Below, one piece after another: positions 8,407-17,718 of a stretch of 64,000 nt of DNA. The stretch's first letter is position 1. Each line of letters opens with the position of its first letter. A model generated the notes under the pieces. That model was given only the letters and a program-made list of their open reading frames with translations, had not been told where the DNA came from and made no database searches. Source of the DNA: UBA2357 sp002344625 (GTDB taxonomy: Bacteria > Pseudomonadota > Gammaproteobacteria > Burkholderiales > Rhodocyclaceae); assembly GCA_937995335.1 (NCBI GenBank), contig CALKIH010000052.1, forward strand, positions 1 to 64,000, given 5' to 3'. The position numbers were made by a program, and so were the translations under genes.

Positions 8407-8832
8407 ATGGCTATTGAACGCACGCTTTCCATCGTCAAGCCCGACGCCGTCGCCAAGAACGTGATCGGCAAGATCTACCAGCGCTTCGAAGACGCCGGCC
8501 TCAAGGTCATCGCCGCGCGCATGGTCCACCTGTCGACCCAGGAGGCCGGGCAGTTCTACGCGGTGCACAAGGAGCGCCCCTTCTTCAAGGATCTGGTGAG
8601 CTTCATGACCTCGGGTCCGGTGATGATCCAGGTGCTCGAAGGCGAGGGTGCGATCGCCAAGAATCGCGAACTGATGGGGGCGACCGATCCCAAGAAGGCT
8701 GACGCCGGGACTATCCGCGCCGATTTTGCCGACTCGATCGACGCCAATGCCGTGCATGGCTCCGATGCGTCCGAGACCGCCGCGGTCGAGATTGCGTTCT
8801 TCTTTCCGGGGATGAACGTTTATTCCCGTTAA
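8407..8832 (+). CDS. ndk: Nucleoside-diphosphate kinase
   Basis: This 141-residue protein begins MAIERTLSIVKPDAVAKNVI, an exact family N-terminus, and keeps the active-site region NAVHGSDASETAAVEIAFFF, whose histidine is phosphorylated during transfer of the terminal phosphate between nucleoside triphosphates and diphosphates. The length matches the bacterial family (about 140). The ATG at 8407 follows GGAGAAC; the frame extends 13 codons further up but that part is not conserved-looking. It is the first gene of the ndk-rlmN-pilW-rodZ-ispG-hisS block. A stem-loop after its stop may reduce read-through. Confidence 0.98.
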   Translation: MAIERTLSIVKPDAVAKNVIGKIYQRFEDAGLKVIAARMVHLSTQEAGQFYAVHKERPFFKDLVSFMTSGPVMIQVLEGEGAIAKNRELMGATDPKKADAGTIRADFADSIDANAVHGSDASETAAVEIAFFFPGMNVYSR

Positions 8833-8855
8833 GCAGTCGATTCGAAGTCGCTCGG

Positions 8856-8880
8856 GCGCATATCGCTGGTCGGTATGCGC
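8856..8880 (+). terminator. Stem-loop between ndk and rlmN
   Basis: A 7-bp perfect stem (GCGCATA / TATGCGC) with an 11-base loop follows ndk by 23 bases. There is no proper T-tract, only GGGTGGGTTT further on. It may attenuate transcription or protect the ndk mRNA 3' end. Confidence 0.4.
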
Positions 8881-8907
8881 TGCGGGTGGGTTTATCGTGG
8901 GATCCGC

Positions 8908-10044
8908 ATGAGCGCGCCATTCAATCTTCTCGACTTCGATGCGGAAGGTCTGGTCGCCTGGTTTGCCGAACGGGGCGAAAAGCCGTTTCGTGCCCGTCAG
9001 GTCCTGCGCTGGATCCATCGCGAAGGATGCGACGACTTCGAAAGCATGACCGATGTCGCCAAGACCCTGCGCGCGCGCCTGCAGGGCGAGGCGTTCGTGG
9101 GGGCGCCGCGGCCGGTCAAGGATTCGACCTCGTCCGACGGCACCCGCAAGTGGCTGCTCGATGTCGGCAATGGCAATGCGGTTGAAACGGTGTTCATTCC
9201 GGAGCGCAGCCGCGGTACGCTGTGTGTATCCTCACAGGCCGGGTGCGCACTCGATTGCGCCTTTTGCTCCACCGGCAAACAGGGTTTCAACCGCAATCTT
9301 TCGGCGAGCGAGATCGTCGGGCAGCTGTGGCTTGCGAACCGTTTGCTGGGCGCCGTGGCCGATGCCGGAGACGAAGCGCCATCCGATGGGGACGATCTTC
9401 CGCCCAATGGCCGGGTGATCAGCAACGTGGTCATGATGGGTATGGGCGAGCCGCTCGCCAATTTCGACAGCGTCGTGACCGCGTTGCGGCTGATGCTGGA
9501 CGACAATGCCTATGGGTTGTCGCGGCGGCGGGTCACGGTGTCCACCTCGGGCATCGTCCCGGCGATGGATCGTCTGCGCGAAGAATGCCCGGTGGCGCTC
9601 GCGGTGTCCCTGCACGCCCCCGATGATGCGCTGCGCGACCGGCTCGTGCCGATCAACCGCAAGTATCCGCTGCGTGAGTTGATGGCGGCCTGCCAGCGCT
9701 ATCTCGAGCGCGCGCCCAGGGATTTCGTGACCTTCGAGTACGTGATGCTCGATGGTGTGAATGACAGCGATGCCTGCGCGCGGACGCTGCTCGAACTGGT
9801 GCGCGATGTTCCGTGCAAGTTCAACCTGATCCCGTTCAACCCTTTTGCCAATTCGGGTTTTCAACGTTCTCCGGCCGAGCGGATCCGGCGCTTTGCGGGC
9901 ATACTGAGCGACGCCGGAATCGTGACGACCACCCGCAAGACGCGTGGTGATGACGTCGATGCCGCCTGTGGCCAGCTGGCGGGGCAGGTGCTCGACAAGA
10001 CCCGGCGTACGCTGCGTCTGGTCAGACAAGGGGGAGCGGATTGA
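8908..10044 (+). CDS. rlmN: Dual-specificity 23S rRNA/tRNA adenine-C2 methyltransferase (radical SAM)
   Basis: RlmN methylates C2 of A2503 in 23S rRNA and A37 in some tRNAs. This protein has 378 residues from the chosen start. It starts with the family segment FNLLDFDAEGL and has GEKPFRARQVLRWIH. The radical-SAM cluster is C113-x3-C117-x2-C120 (GCALDCAFCSTGKQGFNRNL). MMGMGEPLANFDSV and VSLHAPDDALRDRLVPINR follow. The second catalytic cysteine is in DVDAACGQLAG near the C-terminus. An upstream ATG at 8875 would lie inside the ndk stem-loop and adds 11 unconserved residues, so 8908 is preferred. A short insertion of about 15 acidic residues sits near residue 150. The stop overlaps the pilW start by one base. 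Confidence 0.96.
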   Translation: MSAPFNLLDFDAEGLVAWFAERGEKPFRARQVLRWIHREGCDDFESMTDVAKTLRARLQGEAFVGAPRPVKDSTSSDGTRKWLLDVGNGNAVETVFIPERSRGTLCVSSQAGCALDCAFCSTGKQGFNRNLSASEIVGQLWLANRLLGAVADAGDEAPSDGDDLPPNGRVISNVVMMGMGEPLANFDSVVTALRLMLDDNAYGLSRRRVTVSTSGIVPAMDRLREECPVALAVSLHAPDDALRDRLVPINRKYPLRELMAACQRYLERAPRDFVTFEYVMLDGVNDSDACARTLLELVRDVPCKFNLIPFNPFANSGFQRSPAERIRRFAGILSDAGIVTTTRKTRGDDVDAACGQLAGQVLDKTRRTLRLVRQGGAD

Positions 10045-10844
10045 TGCTGCACAATGTGCGTAACGGAGCACTGGCGTTGCTGGTGCTCATCGCGACCGGC
10101 TGCGCCGGCGTGTCGGGGCCGCGTCTCGATACCGGTGCCGACCGCCCTGTTTCTGACACCCCCGCCGCCAATCCGGCCCAGGCGCGGGCCAAGATCAGTG
10201 CCGAGCTCGGCATGGCCTATTTCGAGATAGGGCGCTTCGATGTCGCCCTCGACGAAGCCAAGGTGGCGCTTGCGCACGATTCCGGCTATGCACCGGCCTA
10301 CCATCTGCTGGGCCTCGTATACATGTTCCTGGAAGACAACGGGGTGGCCCGCGAGAACTTCAACCGTGCGCTGGCGCTGGCGCCCAGGGATCCGGAGATC
10401 AACAACAGCTTCGGCTGGTTCCAGTGCGTGAATGGCCAGAAACAGGAGGGCCTGCAGCGCCTGCTGGCGGCTGCGCGCAATCCTTACTATCGTCATCCCA
10501 GCCGTGCGCACACGAACGCGGGCTTGTGTCTGGTGCGAATGGGCGACGATACGGGCGCCGCCGAGCAGTTCCGGCGCGCGTTGGCGTTCGATGCGGGAAA
10601 TTCGCAGGCGCGATTCCTGCTTGCCCAGGTCGAATACCGCCAGGGTGACTACCTCGGTGCGCGGCAGCAACTGGTGGAGCTGCACCAGCGCCGCGAGCCG
10701 ACCGCCGAAACCGCCTGGCTGGGTCTGCGGACCGAGCGCAGGCTGGGCAACCGGGATTCCGAAGCGAGCTACGCGGCGCAGTTGAGCGGACGCTTTGGCA
10801 CTTCGCCCGAATACAAGGCAATGATGCAGGGACTTTTCGAGTGA
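10044..10844 (+). CDS. pilW: Type IV pilus biogenesis/stability lipoprotein PilW (PilF)
   Basis: This protein has 266 residues. The N-terminus has a lipobox ending LIATGCAG (Cys about residue 20), so it is an outer-membrane-directed lipoprotein. Then come about six TPR units, for example AKISAELGMAYFEIGRFDVA, APAYHLLGLVYMFLEDNGVA and INNSFGWFQCVNGQKQEGLQ. The family acts as pilotin or assembly factor for the PilQ secretin of type IV pili. Placement between rlmN and rodZ is the standard arrangement. A TTG three bases upstream is an alternative start; the ATG overlapping the rlmN stop is preferred. Confidence 0.93.
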   Translation: MLHNVRNGALALLVLIATGCAGVSGPRLDTGADRPVSDTPAANPAQARAKISAELGMAYFEIGRFDVALDEAKVALAHDSGYAPAYHLLGLVYMFLEDNGVARENFNRALALAPRDPEINNSFGWFQCVNGQKQEGLQRLLAAARNPYYRHPSRAHTNAGLCLVRMGDDTGAAEQFRRALAFDAGNSQARFLLAQVEYRQGDYLGARQQLVELHQRREPTAETAWLGLRTERRLGNRDSEASYAAQLSGRFGTSPEYKAMMQGLFE

Positions 10845-11896
10845 GCGACTACAAGTACGAAGAAGCCACCGCACTGGATGCGGCCGCGGCCCTTTCGATC
10901 GGCAACGCATTGCGCAGTGCGCGCGAGGCGCGCGGCGAGACTGTGCTGGATGTGGCTCATGCCCTCAAGCTTGCGCCGAAGCAGGTCGAGGCGCTGGAGC
11001 TGGAGCGCTTCGACCTGCTGCCGGGCAGGGCTTTTGTGCGCGGATTTCTGCGCAACTACGCGCGCCATCTCGGGCTGGATGGCGATCGCCTGGTCGCGCG
11101 CCTTACCGACTCGTCGGCTGGCAACCAGCCGTCGGTCGAGCTGAGTCCGCCGAAGAATGCGCGCGGCACCTTGCCGACCGGAAGCGTCTCGCCGAGCAAG
11201 GCACCGCGCTCCATCGTCGCGCTGATCGTGGTGGTGGGCGTGGCGCTCGGGGTCGGCTGGTATTTCGACTGGTTCAAGATTTCCGAGGTCGGCCGTGGTG
11301 GCGCCGGGCGCGAAGCCGCGCGCTCGGCGACGTCCGAGACCCTGGTCGCGGCGCCGTTCGTCACCCAGCCCTCACGGAGCGAAGAGCCTGCGGCAGTGGC
11401 GGTCGATACGTCGGCCCGGGCCGGTGGTGCGGCGAGTGAAACGCCGCCCCCTCCGGCATCGCTGGGCGAGACGAGCGTGCCGGCGGCGGCTGTTGGTGCC
11501 CCGGCGGCGGCTGCGGAGCCTGTGCCGTCGGTGCCGGTCGCAGCGCCGGTCGTCAATGCCGGTGCGCAGGCCGAACAGCACCCCGCGCCGGCTCGGGCTG
11601 CGGCCGAAGGGCAGGCGGTGCCGGCAAGCCCGGCGGTGCCCGACGCCGTGGCGTCACAGGCGGGCCAACTCTTGTTCAGGTTGCGTGGCGAGTCGTGGAT
11701 TCAAGTGCGCGATGCCAGCGGCAACACGATCTACATGGGTACCGGCGCGGCCGGGACTACGCGTACCGTACAGGGCACACCGCCCTTTGCAGTCGTAGTC
11801 GGCAATGCGACCCATGTTGCGATGGAACATGCCGGCAAGCCGGTCGATCTGACGCCGCATATCCGCACGGGTGTCGCGCGGCTCACCGTGGAGTGA
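10841..11896 (+). CDS. rodZ: Cell-shape protein RodZ (HTH + TM + DUF4115)
   Basis: This is a 351-residue bitopic membrane protein. The cytoplasmic HTH domain covers about residues 20-90 (IGNALRSAREARGETVLDVA, ALELERFDLLPGRAFVRGFL). One TM helix is at 123-142. A long Ala/Pro-rich periplasmic linker (about 150-270) precedes the DUF4115 domain (LLFRLRGESWIQVRDASGNT ... to the end). RodZ links MreB to the elongasome. It starts with GTG overlapping the pilW stop (GTGA), implying coupled translation. The linker is longer and more alanine-rich than the folded parts and is probably disordered. Confidence 0.92.
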   Translation: MSDYKYEEATALDAAAALSIGNALRSAREARGETVLDVAHALKLAPKQVEALELERFDLLPGRAFVRGFLRNYARHLGLDGDRLVARLTDSSAGNQPSVELSPPKNARGTLPTGSVSPSKAPRSIVALIVVVGVALGVGWYFDWFKISEVGRGGAGREAARSATSETLVAAPFVTQPSRSEEPAAVAVDTSARAGGAASETPPPPASLGETSVPAAAVGAPAAAAEPVPSVPVAAPVVNAGAQAEQHPAPARAAAEGQAVPASPAVPDAVASQAGQLLFRLRGESWIQVRDASGNTIYMGTGAAGTTRTVQGTPPFAVVVGNATHVAMEHAGKPVDLTPHIRTGVARLTVE

Positions 11897-11901
11897 GCGC
11901 G

Positions 11902-13164
11902 ATGTCGGATCGATTGTCTCAAATCCCCGATTTCGATGCGGTTTCCGCGCCCAGGCGCGCGAGCGCGCTGGTGCGGGTCGGGTCGGTGCAGCTCGGGTCG
12001 AGCGCGCCGATCGTCGTCCAGTCGATGACCAATACCGACACCGCCGATGTGCTCGCCACCGCGATGCAGGTGGCGGCACTGGCGCGTGCCGGCTCGGAGC
12101 TGGTCAGGTTGACGGTGAACAACGAGGAAGCAGCCCGCGCGGTGCCGCACATTCGCGATCGCCTGGCGGCCCTGAATGTGCATGTGCCGCTGGTGGGTGA
12201 CTTTCATTACAACGGCCACCGCTTGCTGGCCGACAACCCCGCCTGCGCCGAGGCGTTGGCGAAGTTCCGCATCAATCCGGGCAATGTCGGGCAGGGCAGT
12301 AAACGTGATCCCCAGTTTGCCGCGATCATCGACATCGCGTGCCGGTACGACAAGCCGGTGCGGATCGGCGTCAACTGGGGCAGCCTCGACCAGGCGGTGC
12401 TCGCGCGCATCATGGATGAGAATGCCACCCGCGCGATGCCGCGCGATGCCGGCGCGGTGATGCGCGAGGCGCTGGTGGTCTCGGCGCTCGAATCGGCGGC
12501 CAAGGCTGAGGAGTACGGCCTGCCGCACGACCGCATCATTCTGTCGGCGAAGGTTTCCAGCGTGCAGGATCTGATCGCGGTCTATCGCGATCTCGGCAGG
12601 CGCTGTGACTATCCGCTTCACCTCGGGTTGACCGAGGCGGGCATGGGTTCCAAGGGTATCGTGGCGTCGACCGCGGCGCTGGCCGTGCTACTGCAGGAAG
12701 GCATTGGCGACACCATTCGGGTGTCGCTGACCCCGGAGCCGGACGGCAAGCGCACGCAGGAGGTCATCGTCGCGCAGGAAATCCTGCAGACGATGGGGCT
12801 GCGGGCCTTCACGCCGATGGTGACGGCGTGTCCGGGTTGCGGGCGCACCACCAGTACTTTCTTTCAGGAGCTCGCATCGGGCATCCAGACCTATGTACGG
12901 GAGCAGATGCCGATCTGGCGCGAGCGTCACGATGGGGTCGAGAACCTGACGCTCGCGGTAATGGGCTGCATCGTCAACGGCCCGGGTGAAAGCAAGCATG
13001 CCAACATCGGGATCTCGTTGCCCGGCACCGGCGAGCAGCCCGCAGCCCCCGTGTTCGTGGACGGGGTCAAGACCGTCACGCTGCGTGGCGACAACATCGC
13101 GGCGGAGTTTCGTGCCCTCGTCGATCGCTACGTGGCCGAAAAATATCCCAAGAAGGCGGGCTGA
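11902..13164 (+). CDS. ispG: (E)-4-hydroxy-3-methylbut-2-enyl-diphosphate synthase
   Basis: IspG is the [4Fe-4S] enzyme of the MEP pathway that makes HMBPP from MEcPP. The protein has 420 residues, the usual proteobacterial length. It has VRVGSVQLGSSAPIVVQSMT near the start, then FRINPGNVG and VRIGVNWGSLD. The iron-sulfur cysteines lie in TACPGCGRTTSTFFQEL and MGCIVNGPGESKHANIGISL. The ATG lies 5 bases after the rodZ stop and is preceded by GGAGTGAG. It is part of the rodZ-ispG-hisS operon, a very common neighbourhood. Confidence 0.97.
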   Translation: MSDRLSQIPDFDAVSAPRRASALVRVGSVQLGSSAPIVVQSMTNTDTADVLATAMQVAALARAGSELVRLTVNNEEAARAVPHIRDRLAALNVHVPLVGDFHYNGHRLLADNPACAEALAKFRINPGNVGQGSKRDPQFAAIIDIACRYDKPVRIGVNWGSLDQAVLARIMDENATRAMPRDAGAVMREALVVSALESAAKAEEYGLPHDRIILSAKVSSVQDLIAVYRDLGRRCDYPLHLGLTEAGMGSKGIVASTAALAVLLQEGIGDTIRVSLTPEPDGKRTQEVIVAQEILQTMGLRAFTPMVTACPGCGRTTSTFFQELASGIQTYVREQMPIWRERHDGVENLTLAVMGCIVNGPGESKHANIGISLPGTGEQPAAPVFVDGVKTVTLRGDNIAAEFRALVDRYVAEKYPKKAG

Positions 13165-13190
13165 GCGTCCGCCCCGACAACTGGAATCAA

Positions 13191-14486
13191 ATGAGTCAGA
13201 ATCTTCAAGCCGTGCGCGGGATGAACGACATCCTGCCAGAAGACGCGGAGAGCTGGGAACACTTCGAAGACATCGTGCGCGACTGGCTGCGTAGCTACGG
13301 CTACAGGCCGATCCGGATGCCGATCGTCGAACCGACCGCGCTGTTCAAACGTGCGATCGGCGAGGTGACCGATATCGTCGAGAAGGAGATGTATTCGTTC
13401 GAGGACGCGCTCAACGGCGAACATCTCACGCTGCGTCCGGAGGGCACGGCGTCGTGCGTGCGCGCCGCGATACAGCACAAGCTGCTCGCCCAAGGTCCGC
13501 AGCGCCTCTATTATCAGGGACCGATGTTCCGGCACGAGCGGCCGCAGAAAGGGCGGTATCGCCAGTTTCACCAGATCGGGGTCGAGGCGCTGGGGTTCGC
13601 GGGCCCCGATATCGACGCCGAGTTGATCCTGATGTGTGCCCGGCTGTGGGGCGATCTGGGTCTGGAGGATGTGCGGCTCGAGCTCAATTCGCTGGGGTCG
13701 AGCGAAGAGCGCGCTCGCCACCGAGCCGAGTTGCTCGCGTATTTCGAAGCGCACGCGGACCAGCTCGACGAGGACGGCAAGCGCCGGCTCCATACCAATC
13801 CGCTCCGCATCCTCGATACCAAGAATCCGGATCTGCAGGATCTGGTCGAAGCGGCGCCCCGCCTGGTCGACTACCTTGGCGAGGCGTCGTTGCAGCACTT
13901 CGAAGGCGTGCAGGTGATTCTCAAGGATGCAGGCATTCCCTACCGGATCAATCATCGCCTGGTGCGCGGCCTCGATTACTACAACCGCACCGTTTTCGAG
14001 TGGGTAACGACCCGGCTCGGCGCGCAAGGTACGATTTGCGCCGGTGGCCGCTACGACGGCCTTGTCGAGCAACTGGGCGGCAAGCCGGCTCCGGCGGCCG
14101 GCTTTGCCATGGGTGTCGAACGGCTGCTCGCATTGTGGTCCGATGCCGGCGGGATCGCCGCCGCGGAGAAGCCGGATGTGTATGTGGTACATGCCGGTGA
14201 TCAGGCGCTGAGGCTCGCTTTCCGGGCTGCGGAGGCGTTGCGCGAGCATGGTTTCGTGGTGCTGACCCACTGCGGCGGTGGCAGCTTCAAGTCGCAGATG
14301 AAGAAGGCCGACGCCAGCGGTGCGGCGATGGCGGTGATCATCGGCGAAGACGAGGCGGCCGTGGGCGAGGTGGGCCTGAAGCCGTTGCGTGGGCCGGGCG
14401 CGCAGCAAAAACTGAAGATCGAGAGCCTCGCGGATGCGGTGGCCGAGAGCCTATTTCCTGAGGATGATGACGATGGCGATTTATGA
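13191..14486 (+). CDS. hisS: Histidyl-tRNA synthetase
   Basis: This is a class II aminoacyl-tRNA synthetase of 431 residues. It begins MSQNLQAVRGMNDILPEDAE. Motif 2 is in LYYQGPMFRHERPQKGRYRQF, the histidine-A motif is LVRGLDYYNRTVFEW, and motif 3 is AAGFAMGVERLLALW. The C-terminal anticodon-binding domain starts at about residue 330 (VYVVHAGDQALRLAFRAAEA). The end is acidic (EDDDDGDL). It overlaps the next gene by 14 bases. A catalytically inactive paralogue, HisZ, is encoded at 21.5 kb. Confidence 0.98.
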   Translation: MSQNLQAVRGMNDILPEDAESWEHFEDIVRDWLRSYGYRPIRMPIVEPTALFKRAIGEVTDIVEKEMYSFEDALNGEHLTLRPEGTASCVRAAIQHKLLAQGPQRLYYQGPMFRHERPQKGRYRQFHQIGVEALGFAGPDIDAELILMCARLWGDLGLEDVRLELNSLGSSEERARHRAELLAYFEAHADQLDEDGKRRLHTNPLRILDTKNPDLQDLVEAAPRLVDYLGEASLQHFEGVQVILKDAGIPYRINHRLVRGLDYYNRTVFEWVTTRLGAQGTICAGGRYDGLVEQLGGKPAPAAGFAMGVERLLALWSDAGGIAAAEKPDVYVVHAGDQALRLAFRAAEALREHGFVVLTHCGGGSFKSQMKKADASGAAMAVIIGEDEAAVGEVGLKPLRGPGAQQKLKIESLADAVAESLFPEDDDDGDL

Positions 14487-15123
14487 TCTCGAAGAGCAGG
14501 AACAGATATCCGAGCTGAAAGCCTGGTGGGACCAGTACGGCAAGTTCGTGACCGGCATCGCCGTGATCGCGGCGGTGGCGTCGGTGGGGTGGCAAGGGCT
14601 CACGTGGTACAAGAACAAGCAGGCAAGCGAGGCCGGTGCCCTCTATTTTGCCGTTCAGGCGGCGGCTGACCGGGGTGAGCCGGCCAGGACCCGCGAGGCC
14701 GCCGGCCAGTTGATCGAGAAGTTTCCCGGTACGGTTTACGCCGATCTGGCCGCGATGCTGTCGGCGACGCTGCAATTCGCCGAAGGTGATCCCAGGAATG
14801 CGCGTGCGCAGCTGGAATGGGTGGCCAAGAATGGCAACGACGCCATCCTGCGTGATCTTGCCCGGCTGCGCCTGGCCGCGGTGATGCTCGACGAAGGCGC
14901 CGGCCAGGATGCGCTGAAACAGCTCGAACAGGCGCCGGTGGAGGGCTTGCGCTTCAGATTCGACGATTTGCGTGGTGACATCCTGGCGCTCGACGGCAAG
15001 CCGGCCGAGGCGCGCAAGGCCTATCAGGCCGCCCTGGATGCACTCATCGCGCAAGGTGCTTCGGCTGGCGGCGATCCCTTGCTCGAAGTGATTCGGGTCA
15101 AGCTCGAATCCCTGGAGGGTTGA
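14473..15123 (+). CDS. YfgM-type tetratricopeptide membrane protein
   Basis: This 216-residue protein begins AIYDLEEQEQISELKAWWDQ and has one TM helix at about residues 23-42, then a periplasmic TPR-like region. That is the architecture of YfgM, an ancillary SecYEG/PpiD-associated chaperone. The start at 14473 is chosen because TGAGGA lies 8 bases upstream and it leads directly into the conserved segment; two more ATGs lie 6 and 9 bases upstream. It overlaps hisS and is 3 bases before bamB, matching the hisS-yfgM-bamB-der order of E. coli. Confidence 0.9.
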   Translation: MAIYDLEEQEQISELKAWWDQYGKFVTGIAVIAAVASVGWQGLTWYKNKQASEAGALYFAVQAAADRGEPARTREAAGQLIEKFPGTVYADLAAMLSATLQFAEGDPRNARAQLEWVAKNGNDAILRDLARLRLAAVMLDEGAGQDALKQLEQAPVEGLRFRFDDLRGDILALDGKPAEARKAYQAALDALIAQGASAGGDPLLEVIRVKLESLEG

Positions 15124-15126
15124 AGC

Positions 15127-16272
15127 ATGAAATTGGTCCGCGCATCGTTGTGGGCGGTCGCCGCGCTGAGTGTTTTTTCGGCGGGCTGCTCGTCGCTCAA
15201 CCCGTTTGCTTCGTCCGGCCCCAAGCCTGCCGAACTGGTCGAGTTTCGTGAAACGGCATCGTTGAGCCGACTGTGGGAGGCGCGGATCGGGTCCGCGGGG
15301 CCGCACGAATTCACCCCGGCAATCGTTGACGACAACATCTATGCGGCGGCGCACAGCGGCGAGGTCGTGCGGCTGGACGCGGGGCGCAGGGTCTGGACCG
15401 CCAATGCGGGCAAGCGTCTTTCCGCAGGCGTCGGCAGCGATGGGCGGCTGGTCGTGGTGGTTGCCACCGATGGGGAGGTGATCGCATTCGATGCCCAGAA
15501 TGGTGGCGAGCGCTGGCGCGCGCCCGCGGGAACCGAGGTGATCGCACAACCCACGGTGACCGGGTTGGTGGTCGTGTTGAGGGGCTCGGACAGCCGCCTT
15601 GTCGGCCTCAATGCGAGCGACGGATCGAAACGCTGGACCTATCAGCGCACGGCCCCGGCGCTCGCGTTGCGCAATACCGCAGGCATGATCGTTGCCCAGG
15701 ATGCGGTCGTGGTGGGATACCCCGGGGGCAAGGTGGTGGGGGTGAGCCTCGACAACGGCGGGCCGCTGTGGGAAATCACGATCTCCACCGCCCGGGGCGT
15801 GACCGAACTCGAGCGGATCACCGATGTGGCAGGTACGGTCGTTCTCGGGCGACGTGAATTGTGCGCGGTGACCTACCAGGGACGGGCAAGCTGCTTCGAC
15901 ACCGGCAATGGCAGCGCTCTGTGGTCGCGGGAGTTTTCCAGCGCGGTGGGCATGGACCGGGACAGCCGCTTCGTCGTGATCACCGATGATGCCGATGCGG
16001 TGCATGGTCTCGACGCATTCAGTGGCGCCAACATCTGGAAGCAGGCTGCACTCGCAAGACGCGGTGTTTCGCGTCCACTGATCGTCGGCGATTTCGTCGC
16101 GGTCGCGGACCGTCAGGGCTACGTTCATCTCCTCGGGCGCGAGGATGGCGTGTTCGTCGCGCGTGCGCGCGCGGACAGCAGTGCCGTGCTCGTGCCGCCG
16201 CAGCGGCTCGGCCTTGCGAGCTTCGTCGTTCAAACCAGCGACGGCGGCATCTTCGCGCTGGAAGCGCGCTAG
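15127..16272 (+). CDS. bamB: Outer-membrane assembly lipoprotein BamB
   Basis: BamB has 381 residues. The lipobox SVFSAGCSS puts the lipidated cysteine near residue 21. The rest is an eight-bladed propeller of PQQ/quinoprotein-like repeats, seen as recurring GGxRWxxP / DGSxRWxY blades: GEVIAFDAQNGGERWRAPAG, RLVGLNASDGSKRWTYQRT, VVGVSLDNGGPLWEITISTA and ALWSREF. BamB supports BamA in inserting beta-barrel proteins. GGAGGG precedes the ATG. The gene is between yfgM and der, as expected. Confidence 0.96.
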   Translation: MKLVRASLWAVAALSVFSAGCSSLNPFASSGPKPAELVEFRETASLSRLWEARIGSAGPHEFTPAIVDDNIYAAAHSGEVVRLDAGRRVWTANAGKRLSAGVGSDGRLVVVVATDGEVIAFDAQNGGERWRAPAGTEVIAQPTVTGLVVVLRGSDSRLVGLNASDGSKRWTYQRTAPALALRNTAGMIVAQDAVVVGYPGGKVVGVSLDNGGPLWEITISTARGVTELERITDVAGTVVLGRRELCAVTYQGRASCFDTGNGSALWSREFSSAVGMDRDSRFVVITDDADAVHGLDAFSGANIWKQAALARRGVSRPLIVGDFVAVADRQGYVHLLGREDGVFVARARADSSAVLVPPQRLGLASFVVQTSDGGIFALEAR

Positions 16273-16284
16273 GCGGAATCAGGC

Positions 16285-17616
16285 GTGAAACCCACTCTCG
16301 TACTCGTCGGCCGGCCGAACGTCGGCAAATCGACCCTCTTCAATCGGCTTACCCGCACCCGCGATGCGCTCGTGGCGGATCAGCCCGGTCTGACCCGCGA
16401 CCGTCATTACGGCGTCGGACGGGTGGGCGAGCGGGATTATCTGGTCGTCGACACCGCTGGCTTCGATCCGGTGGCGAAGGACGGGATCATGCACGAGATG
16501 GCGCTTCAGGCCGAACAGGCGATTGCCGAGGCTGATGCGCTGCTGTTCCTGGTCGATGGCCGCAGTGGCCTGACGCCGCATGATGAACAGATCGCAGTGC
16601 GCTTGCGGCGTGCCAACCGTCCGGTCTATCTGGTGGTGAACAAGGCCGAGGGCATGAATCCGAATCTCGTCACGGCCGATTTTCATACCCTCGGCCTGGG
16701 GTCGCCCCTGCCGGTGTCCGCTGCTCATGGCGACGGTATCAAGGCCCTGGTCGAGTTGGTCCTCGCGCCGTTTCCCGAGGATGACGACGTGGTCGAGGAC
16801 AGCACCGACAAAGTGCCGCGGATCGCGATCGTGGGTCGTCCCAACGTGGGCAAGTCGACCCTCGTCAACGCTTTGCTGGGCGAGGAGCGCGTGATCGCGT
16901 TCGATATGCCCGGCACCACCCGGGATGCGATCTCGGTGCCGTTCGAGCGCGATGGCAAACGCTATACCCTGGTCGATACGGCCGGCCTGCGTCGTCGCGG
17001 CAAGATCTTCGAGGCGGTCGAGAAGTTTTCGGTGATCAAGACGCTACAGGCGATCGAAGAGTCGAATGTGGCTGTGCTGGTGCTGGATGCGGCGCAGGAC
17101 ATTTCCGATCAGGACGCCCATATCGCCGGTTTCGTGCTCGATGAGGGGCGGGCGCTGGTGGTGGCGGTGAACAAGTGGGACGCGGTGGACGACTATCGGC
17201 GCGAGCGGATCAAGGCCGATATCGAGCGCAAGCTGCCGTTCCTGTCGTTCGCGCGCTTTCACTATGTTTCGGCGCTCAAGGGCAATGGCGTCACCACGGT
17301 GTTGAGGTCGGTGGATGCTGCCTATGCGGCGGCCACCGCGAACCTGTCTACCCCGAGGCTGACGCGTACCCTGCAGGCGGCACTGGTCAAGCAGGCGCCG
17401 CCGCGGCACGGTCTTTCACGTCCCAAGATGCGCTACGCTCACCAGGGGGGCAGCAATCCGCCCATCGTCGTGATCCACGGGTCGTCGCTCGACCAGGTGC
17501 CGACCGCGTATGTGCGCTTTCTCGAACGGACGTTCATGGATGCGTTCAAGTTGCAGGGGACGCCGCTGCGCATACAATTCAAGACCAGCCACAATCCCTA
17601 CGCCAGCAAAGATTGA
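16285..17616 (+). CDS. der: Ribosome-assembly GTPase Der (EngA)
   Basis: Der has 443 residues with tandem G domains, a signature found in no other family. The first P-loop is VGRPNVGKSTLFNRLTRTRD with DTAGF and NKAEG. The second is VGRPNVGKSTLVNALLGEER with DTAGLRRRGK and NKWD. The C-terminal KH-like domain follows (FLERTFMDAFKLQGTPLRIQ ... YASKD). It is needed for 50S subunit maturation. It starts with GTG 12 bases after bamB. Confidence 0.98.
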   Translation: MKPTLVLVGRPNVGKSTLFNRLTRTRDALVADQPGLTRDRHYGVGRVGERDYLVVDTAGFDPVAKDGIMHEMALQAEQAIAEADALLFLVDGRSGLTPHDEQIAVRLRRANRPVYLVVNKAEGMNPNLVTADFHTLGLGSPLPVSAAHGDGIKALVELVLAPFPEDDDVVEDSTDKVPRIAIVGRPNVGKSTLVNALLGEERVIAFDMPGTTRDAISVPFERDGKRYTLVDTAGLRRRGKIFEAVEKFSVIKTLQAIEESNVAVLVLDAAQDISDQDAHIAGFVLDEGRALVVAVNKWDAVDDYRRERIKADIERKLPFLSFARFHYVSALKGNGVTTVLRSVDAAYAAATANLSTPRLTRTLQAALVKQAPPRHGLSRPKMRYAHQGGSNPPIVVIHGSSLDQVPTAYVRFLERTFMDAFKLQGTPLRIQFKTSHNPYASKD

Positions 17617-17718
17617 TTCATTGATTCCACACCCGGGATCGAATGTTGTCGCCGATGTGGCGGTGCAGCATGAAATCCTATACATTCACAATAAGATAAT
17701 AGTTTCGAGGTCATAAAA

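Noticed and set aside
13128..16233. Large minus-strand frames across hisS, yfgM and bamB
   Set aside because: They are shadows of the conserved plus-strand genes, with His/Arg-rich translations typical of antisense frames in high-GC DNA.
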